NCBI RefSeq assembly: GCF_000633415.1
Contig: NZ_AYMV01000028.1
Coordinates: forward strand, 1-64,000
Direction of reading: 5' to 3'
Source: Leucobacter sp. PH1c
Lineage (GTDB): Bacteria; Actinomycetota; Actinomycetes; Actinomycetales; Microbacteriaceae
DNA: 64,000 nucleotides
Shown here: in pieces, positions 59,434 to 64,000 of the stretch
Layout: the number at the start of each line of letters is the position of its first letter
How positions within the stretch are numbered: the stretch's first letter is position 1
Position numbers and translations under genes: made by a program
The notes under the pieces: model-generated
Database searches by the model: none
Told to the model about the DNA's origin: nothing
Seen by the model: the letters and a program-made list of their open reading frames with translations, nothing else

Positions 59434-60881
59434 GCACCGAGCATGAGACCAGGGCCCCGGCCGCACCCGTCACCGACTGGGCGGGCTTCGACTTCGACAC
59501 GCGGCAGGTGCACGCCGGCGCGTACCCGGACCGGAACTCGGGGCTCCGGGTGCCGCCCATCGCACTGTCCGCCGGCTACGTCTTCGACAGCTTCGACGAT
59601 CAGGTCGATCGCTTCGCGGGGCGCGAGCTCTGGCGCGGCGGCATCGGCCTCACGCGCGGCGCAGACCCCGCGGCTGGCGTCGCGGCTGGCGTCGACGGCG
59701 CTGCCGAGGATCCGCTCGGTGTCGGCGAGCCCGCGCCCATCTACTCGCGCCAGGGCAACCCGACGAACGCCGTCGCCGAGGACCGGCTCGCGTCGCTCGA
59801 GGGCGGCACGGCTGCGGTGGCCGTCTCGAGCGGGCAGGCCGCGATCTCCTCAGCGCTGTTCGCGATCGCGCAGGCGGGCGACCACATCGTCTCCACCGCG
59901 TCGATCTACGGCGGCACCCGGATCCTCTTCGGCCGCAGCTTCAAGCGCTTCGGGATCGAGGTCGACTACGTCTGGGACGCCGACGACGACGCCGAGTGGG
60001 AGCGCGCGATCCGTCCCTCCACGAAGGCGATCTACACCGAGACGATCCCGAACCCGCGCAACGACGTCACCGATCTGCGCAGGATCGCCGCGGTCGCGGC
60101 GCGCCACAACCTCCCCCTCGTGGTCGACAACACCGTGGGCACCCCCGCGCTGATCCGTCCCTTCGAGCACGGCGCCAGCATCGTGGTGCACTCCACGACG
60201 AAGTTCCTCACGGGGCACGGCGCGGCCGTCGGCGGGGCCATCGTGGACGGCGGCACCTTCGACTGGGAGGCCGCCGATCGGGCCGGCCGGAGCTTCCCGC
60301 TCGTCACCGCGGCGCCGCGCCCCGGGCTCGGCTCGCTCCTCGACCGCTTCGGCGATCGCGCCTACGCGCGCGCCGTGCGCGAGGCTGTCGTGAACGACAT
60401 CGGCCCCTCGCTCTCGCCCTTCACGGGCTTCCTGCTGCACCAGGGCATGGAGACGCTGTCCCTGCGCATGGGGCGCCACGTCGACTCCTCGCTGCGGATC
60501 GCGGCGTGGCTCGCGGAGCAGCCCGAGGTGGAGTCCGTCGACTACGCCGGGCTGCCGTCGAACCCGCTGCACGCGATCGCGGAGCGCGACTACGCCGGCC
60601 GCACGGGCTCCGTGTTCGGGGTGACCGTGCGCGGGGGCGTCGACGGGGCGCGCGCGTTCGTCGACGGGCTGCGCGTGTTCTCGCGCATGACCGGCATCGG
60701 CGACACCCGCTCGATGATCATCCACCCGCTGAGCTCGACGCACGCGACGTTCGCGCCCGAGCTGAACGAGCGGCTGGGCATCACGCCCGGGCTGCTGCGC
60801 CTCTCGATCGGGCTGGAATCGGCGGACGACCTGATCCGCGACCTGCGCGGCGGCCTCGACTGCGTGGGGCGGCGCGGGTAG
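59430..60881 (+). CDS. O-acetylhomoserine sulfhydrylase-like Cys/Met metabolism enzyme (MetY type)
   Basis: A 483-residue PLP enzyme that would combine O-acetylhomoserine with sulfide or a thiol. It starts at ATG 59430, overlapping the previous stop. Motifs: DTRQVHAGAYPD (~22-33), YSRQGNPTNAVAEDRLASLE (~106-125), VDNTVGTPALIRPFEHGA (~231-248), the PLP lysine in HSTTKFLTGHG (~254-264), and SMIIHPLSSTHATF near 427-440. Between residues ~60 and 104 it carries an extra Gly/Ala-rich stretch not usual in the family, containing a 12-bp duplicated sequence (GCTGGCGTCGCG/GCTGGCGTCGAC). Confidence 0.87.
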   Translation: MSTEHETRAPAAPVTDWAGFDFDTRQVHAGAYPDRNSGLRVPPIALSAGYVFDSFDDQVDRFAGRELWRGGIGLTRGADPAAGVAAGVDGAAEDPLGVGEPAPIYSRQGNPTNAVAEDRLASLEGGTAAVAVSSGQAAISSALFAIAQAGDHIVSTASIYGGTRILFGRSFKRFGIEVDYVWDADDDAEWERAIRPSTKAIYTETIPNPRNDVTDLRRIAAVAARHNLPLVVDNTVGTPALIRPFEHGASIVVHSTTKFLTGHGAAVGGAIVDGGTFDWEAADRAGRSFPLVTAAPRPGLGSLLDRFGDRAYARAVREAVVNDIGPSLSPFTGFLLHQGMETLSLRMGRHVDSSLRIAAWLAEQPEVESVDYAGLPSNPLHAIAERDYAGRTGSVFGVTVRGGVDGARAFVDGLRVFSRMTGIGDTRSMIIHPLSSTHATFAPELNERLGITPGLLRLSIGLESADDLIRDLRGGLDCVGRRG

Positions 60882-60960
60882 ACCCGCGCCCCGCTCCGCG
60901 CCCGGGCCCGCGCCCGTTCCAACCGCGCCCGCTCCCCGCTCCGCCCGCGCCCCGCTCCAC

Positions 60961-61044
60961 CCCGCTCCCCAAATCCGGTCGAGTTTGATCCGGTATCGGG
61001 GGCGAATAGCGGATCAAAGTCGCCCCGATTTGGGGAGCGGGGCG
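60961..61044. repeat. Long stem-loop (33-bp imperfect stem) between convergent genes
   Basis: CCCCGCTCCCCAAATC (starting near 60961) is exactly complementary to GATTTGGGGAGCGGGG (ending near 61044). Inside it GAGTTTGATCCG faces CGGATCAAAGTC, giving an almost continuous stem of about 33 bp around a ~17-nt loop. It is AT-richer than its surroundings and has no T-tract. It could terminate both flanking transcripts or be a small repetitive element. Confidence 0.7.
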
Positions 61045-61064
61045 GGAGCGGGCGGGCGGGCAGG

Positions 61065-61913
61065 CTACCGCCCGGCGAGAGCCGCGCGGGCGGCCGCGAC
61101 GGCCTCCGGGCTCGCGGCGTAGCCGTGCTCGGGCCCGGGGAACGCGGCCGACCGCACCTCCCCCGCGTAGGCGGCGATCGCGGCCGTCGTGTCGGCGCCG
61201 ATCGTGCCGTAGGCCTTCACGAACTTGGCCGTGCGCCCCTCGGTGACGCCGAGCAGGTCGTGGAGCACGAGCACCTGGCCGTCGGCCGGGCCGGCACCGA
61301 TCCCGATCAGCGGGATGCTCACCGCCTCGCGCAGCACCTCCGTGATCTCGGACGGCACCGCCTCGACCACGAGGCAGCACGCGCCCGCCGCGGCGACGCC
61401 GATCGCCTCGCGGACGAGCCGCTCCGCGCTCTCGGTGGTGCGGCCCTGGGCGCGGAGCCCGCCGAGCGCGGTGGCCGTCTGCGGGGTGAGCCCGATGTGC
61501 CCCACGACGGGGATCCCGGCCGCGACGATCGCGCGGATCCGGCTCAGCCGCTCCGGGCTGCCGCCCTCGAGCTTCACGGCGTCCGCGCCCGCCTCCTTGA
61601 CGAAGCGGATCGCGGTGGCGACGGCCTGCTCGTCCGAGAGCTCGGTGGTGCCGAACGCCACGTCGCACACGACGAACGCGGTCTCGGTGCCGCGCCGCAC
61701 GGCGCCCGCGAGGACGAGCAGCTCATCGGTCGTGATGGCGACCGTCGAGTCGTGGCCGAGCACGACCTGCGCCCCGGAATCGCCGACGAGCACCATGTCG
61801 ACGCCCGCGCGCTCGGCGGCGCGCGCTCCCGGGTAGTCGTAGGCCGTCACCATGACGATGGGCTCGCCCGCGGCGCGCATCTCGTGCAGGCGGGGAATCG
61901 TGATCTTCGGCAC
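61065..61913 (-). CDS. panB: 3-methyl-2-oxobutanoate hydroxymethyltransferase
   Basis: First step of pantothenate synthesis: adds a hydroxymethyl group from methylene-tetrahydrofolate to ketoisovalerate. The 282-residue protein contains MVTAYDYPGARAAERAGVDM (~21-40), LVGDSGAQVVLGHDST (~41-56), AVKLEGG (~115-121) and GHIGLTPQ (~137-144). Last gene of the minus-strand pan cluster, 3 nt after panC. Confidence 0.95.
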   Translation of the reverse strand: MPKITIPRLHEMRAAGEPIVMVTAYDYPGARAAERAGVDMVLVGDSGAQVVLGHDSTVAITTDELLVLAGAVRRGTETAFVVCDVAFGTTELSDEQAVATAIRFVKEAGADAVKLEGGSPERLSRIRAIVAAGIPVVGHIGLTPQTATALGGLRAQGRTTESAERLVREAIGVAAAGACCLVVEAVPSEITEVLREAVSIPLIGIGAGPADGQVLVLHDLLGVTEGRTAKFVKAYGTIGADTTAAIAAYAGEVRSAAFPGPEHGYAASPEAVAAARAALAGR

Positions 61914-61916
61914 GGG

Positions 61917-62798
61917 TCACTCCTTCGTGTCAGCGGTGCGCGGCGAGGCGGGCACCAGCTCGGTGTTGTCGATGAGGCGCACGGCGCCCACCCGCGCGGC
62001 GATCGCGCAGAGCACGGGGCCCGTCACCTCGCCCACGGGGGCGAGGTGGTCGGGGGTGACGAACGCGAGGTACTCCGGGCGGATCCCCGCGGCGTCGAGG
62101 ATCGCGTCCGCCGCACGTGCGAGTGCCGAGACCCGCGTCTCACCGCGGGCGACGGCCTCCGTCACGGCGTCGAGCGCGCGCGGGATCGCGAGCGCCTGCT
62201 CCCGCTCCGCCGCGCTCAGTCGCACGTTCCGGCTCGAGCGGGCGAGCCCGTCGGCGTCGCGGGAGGTGGGGCAGGCGACGATGCGGGTGGGGATCCCGAG
62301 GTCCGTCACCATGCGCCGCACGACGAGGAGCTGCTGCGCGTCCTTCTGCCCGAAGTACGCGGCCTCGGGGCGCACGGCGAGGAGCAGCTTGGCCACGACC
62401 GTCGCGACGCCGTCGAAGTGGGCGGCCCCGCGCTTGGCGCCCTCGAGGGTCTCGGTGAGCGGACCGGCGAGGTGCACGGTCGTGGCGAACCCTGCGGGGT
62501 AGAGCTCGGCGGCCTCGGGCGCGAAGATCAGGTCGACCCCGGCGGCCTCGGCGAGCGCGGCGTCGGCCGCCTCCTGTCGCGGGTACCCGTCGAGGTCGGC
62601 GGCCTCGGTGAACTGCGTGGGGTTCACGAAGATCGAGAGCACGACCACGTCGCTCTCCGCCCGCGCCGCGCGCACGAGCGACAGGTGGCCCTCGTGGAGC
62701 GCGCCCATGGTCGGCACGAAGCCGTGCCGGATCGCGCCCTCCGCGCGGCGGGCATCGAGCTCGGAGCGCAGCTCGGCGATGGTGCGGATGATCCTCAT
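61917..62798 (-). CDS. panC: Pantothenate synthetase (pantoate--beta-alanine ligase)
   Basis: Joins pantoate and beta-alanine using ATP. The 293-residue protein from ATG 62798 has FVPTMGALHEGHLSLVRAAR (~28-47, with the HxGH nucleotide motif), SIFVNPTQF (~55-63), YFGQKDAQQLLVVRRMV (~147-163) and SSRNVRLSAAER (~187-198). The ATG overlaps the upstream gene's stop by 4 nt; the longer open frame is antisense and excluded. Confidence 0.95.
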   Translation of the reverse strand: MRIIRTIAELRSELDARRAEGAIRHGFVPTMGALHEGHLSLVRAARAESDVVVLSIFVNPTQFTEAADLDGYPRQEAADAALAEAAGVDLIFAPEAAELYPAGFATTVHLAGPLTETLEGAKRGAAHFDGVATVVAKLLLAVRPEAAYFGQKDAQQLLVVRRMVTDLGIPTRIVACPTSRDADGLARSSRNVRLSAAEREQALAIPRALDAVTEAVARGETRVSALARAADAILDAAGIRPEYLAFVTPDHLAPVGEVTGPVLCAIAARVGAVRLIDNTELVPASPRTADTKE

Positions 62799-63637
62799 CG
62801 GGACTCCTCGGGGATGTCGGGGGAGGCACAGGCCTCGGGCGAAGTTGGGGGCGCGGGCGGCGCAAAGGCCTCGGGCGACGCAGGGCTGACCGCTGTCGGA
62901 GCAGGTGCCGGGGGCGCACCGGCGGTGCGCCCCCGGCGCGCCGCCGCGAGCGCCCGCGTCGTGTCGGCGAGCGCGTCGAAAAGCGCGAGCTCGGCGGGCA
63001 GCCGCTCGGCGACCGCCGCGCGCTGCCGCGCGACCGTGCTCTCGTCGCCGCGCGCGATCGGACCGGTGAGCGCGGCCGGGGCCCCGCGATCGGCCCAGTT
63101 CTCGAGTGCCGCGCGGGCGAGCGGCGCGAGGGCCGCACGTGGCACCCCGGCAGTGGCCGCGAGCCGCTCCGCGGTCCACTCGAGTGCGACGAGCGCGTTC
63201 GCGGCGAGGGAGGCCGCCGCGTGGTAGGCGGCGCGGTCCCCCTCGGCCACGCGGAAGGCCGTGAGCCCGAGCACGTCGGCGAGACGCTCGGCGACGCCGC
63301 GAGCCCGCGCGCTGCTGCCGTCGATGGCGGCGTGCGCTCCGGCGAAGCGGGTGTCCGGGCCGGTCACGCTGAGCAGCGGGTGGAGGCTGAAGGCCTCGTG
63401 CGGGGCGAGCGGGGCGAGGCCCGTCATCCCGGAGAGGTGGCCCACGATCGGGCCGGGGAGGATCCCAGAAGCGGCGTCCGCAATCGCTGCATCGGGCACC
63501 GCGAGCAGCACGACGTCGGCCCCGGCGCCCGTGGCCCCGCGCCCGAGCGGGCCGTCGATCTCGAGCCCGGGATCGGCGCGCAGCCCGACCGACAGCGCCG
63601 CGCCCATGCGGCCCGCCCCCACGATCTGGATCCGCAT
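62795..63637 (-). CDS. Rossmann-fold DUF2520 protein
   Basis: A 280-residue NAD(P)-binding protein. N-terminal IVGAGRMGAALSVGL (~4-18), then VVLLAVPDAAIADAA (~42-56) and HLSGMTGLAPL, are the Rossmann_like part. Residues ~115-230 form the DUF2520 helical domain (AAYHAAASLAANALVALEWT). The last ~40 residues are Pro/Ala repeats. The family resembles ketopantoate reductase and pyrroline-5-carboxylate reductase folds and is often encoded before panC, as here. It may supply or tune the pantoate branch, but the activity is unproven. The window shows no separate panE. Confidence 0.82.
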   Translation of the reverse strand: MRIQIVGAGRMGAALSVGLRADPGLEIDGPLGRGATGAGADVVLLAVPDAAIADAASGILPGPIVGHLSGMTGLAPLAPHEAFSLHPLLSVTGPDTRFAGAHAAIDGSSARARGVAERLADVLGLTAFRVAEGDRAAYHAAASLAANALVALEWTAERLAATAGVPRAALAPLARAALENWADRGAPAALTGPIARGDESTVARQRAAVAERLPAELALFDALADTTRALAAARRGRTAGAPPAPAPTAVSPASPEAFAPPAPPTSPEACASPDIPEESR

Positions 63638-63645
63638 GCGCTGCG

Positions 63646-64000
63646 CTAGAGCTCGAGCCCGTAGAGGTTCGGCTCGGGGACGAGGATGACGCCGAACTCC
63701 TGCTGCACGCGCTGCACGATGAAGCGCCCGAGCTCGGCCACCTGCGCGGCCGTCGCCCCGCCGCGGTTCGTGATGGCGAGCGTGTGCTTCGAGGAGATCG
63801 CGGCGCCCGAGCCGGGCAGGCGGAAGCCCTTCGGAACGCCGGCGTGCTCGATCAGCCAGGCCGCGGAGAGCTTCACCATGCGCTCGGGAGCGGGCTGCGG
63901 GGCGGCGATCTGCGCCCCGGCCGCGAGGTCCTCGAAGCTCACGACGGTGTCCGCGGGCTCGGCGGCGCTCACGGGGAAGCGCGGGGCGTCCTCGGGCAGC
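63646..64000 (-). CDS. murB: UDP-N-acetylenolpyruvoylglucosamine reductase, C-terminal part
   Basis: Partial gene; its start lies beyond the window. The visible end carries the MurB C-terminal domain: AAWLIEHAGVPKGFRLPGSG, AISSKHTLAITNRGGATAAQ and GVILVPEPNLYGLEL. The enzyme makes UDP-MurNAc for peptidoglycan. It stops 9 nt upstream of the DUF2520 gene on the same strand. Confidence 0.88.
   Translation of the reverse strand, partial: LPEDAPRFPVSAAEPADTVVSFEDLAAGAQIAAPQPAPERMVKLSAAWLIEHAGVPKGFRLPGSGAAISSKHTLAITNRGGATAAQVAELGRFIVQRVQQEFGVILVPEPNLYGLEL

Overview
This 64 kb window comes from a high-GC Gram-positive chromosome. It is most likely a member of the Microbacteriaceae, and Leucobacter or a close relative is my best guess. 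The clues are strong G/C bias at third codon positions, many GTG starts, an acyl-CoA carboxylase beta/epsilon pair, class C sortase pili with LPxTG anchors, a four-gene Sdh operon, and frequent TANNNT boxes 6-7 nt before start codons (leaderless mRNAs). I see no tRNA, rRNA, CRISPR array, insertion sequence or prophage.

Region 1 (1-31 kb) is dominated by uptake and breakdown of amines and other nitrogen compounds. It holds two complete polyamine-type ABC transporters (35-4075 on the minus strand; 20521-24703 on the plus strand), a flavin amine oxidase and a PucR-type regulator. A FadR/GntR regulator lies in tandem with a free-standing Cache-domain protein. A TetR regulator sits beside a cluster of two closely similar APC permeases that flank a YtcJ-like amidohydrolase. 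Housekeeping genes are interspersed: RecF-like ATPase, phosphohexomutase, NnrD, thymidine phosphorylase, a YihY-type membrane protein, sdhCDAB and mannose-1-phosphate guanylyltransferase.

Region 2 (30-34 kb) carries birA divergent from an acyl-CoA carboxylase beta/epsilon pair, followed by a CoA-type NUDIX hydrolase. Region 3 (34-44 kb) is a surface-pilus island on the minus strand, transcribed as large tip/adhesin-like protein, major pilin, class C sortase, and then a large MalT-type LuxR regulator. Two 13-bp direct repeats lie upstream of the first pilus gene.

Region 4 (44-53 kb) has a zinc-ribbon protein, dGTPase, a DUF4287-like protein, YceI, a divergent TetR/SDR pair with a clear operator, and a RimK-type glutamate ligase fused to a TrkA_C domain. 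The ligase is divergent from a RimB-like protease, which is followed by an N-formylglutamate amidohydrolase-family protein and a GNAT acetyltransferase. Region 5 (53-64 kb) carries a Dcu-like dicarboxylate transporter, a SulP anion transporter, an acyltransferase-like membrane protein, a PatB/MalY-type C-S lyase overlapping a MetY-type sulfhydrylase, and the pantothenate cluster (DUF2520-panC-panB). It ends inside murB.

Intergenic DNA is rich in inverted repeats. Some are clear terminators, some look like operators, and at least two are unexplained repeat structures (53.05-53.31 kb and 60.96-61.04 kb).
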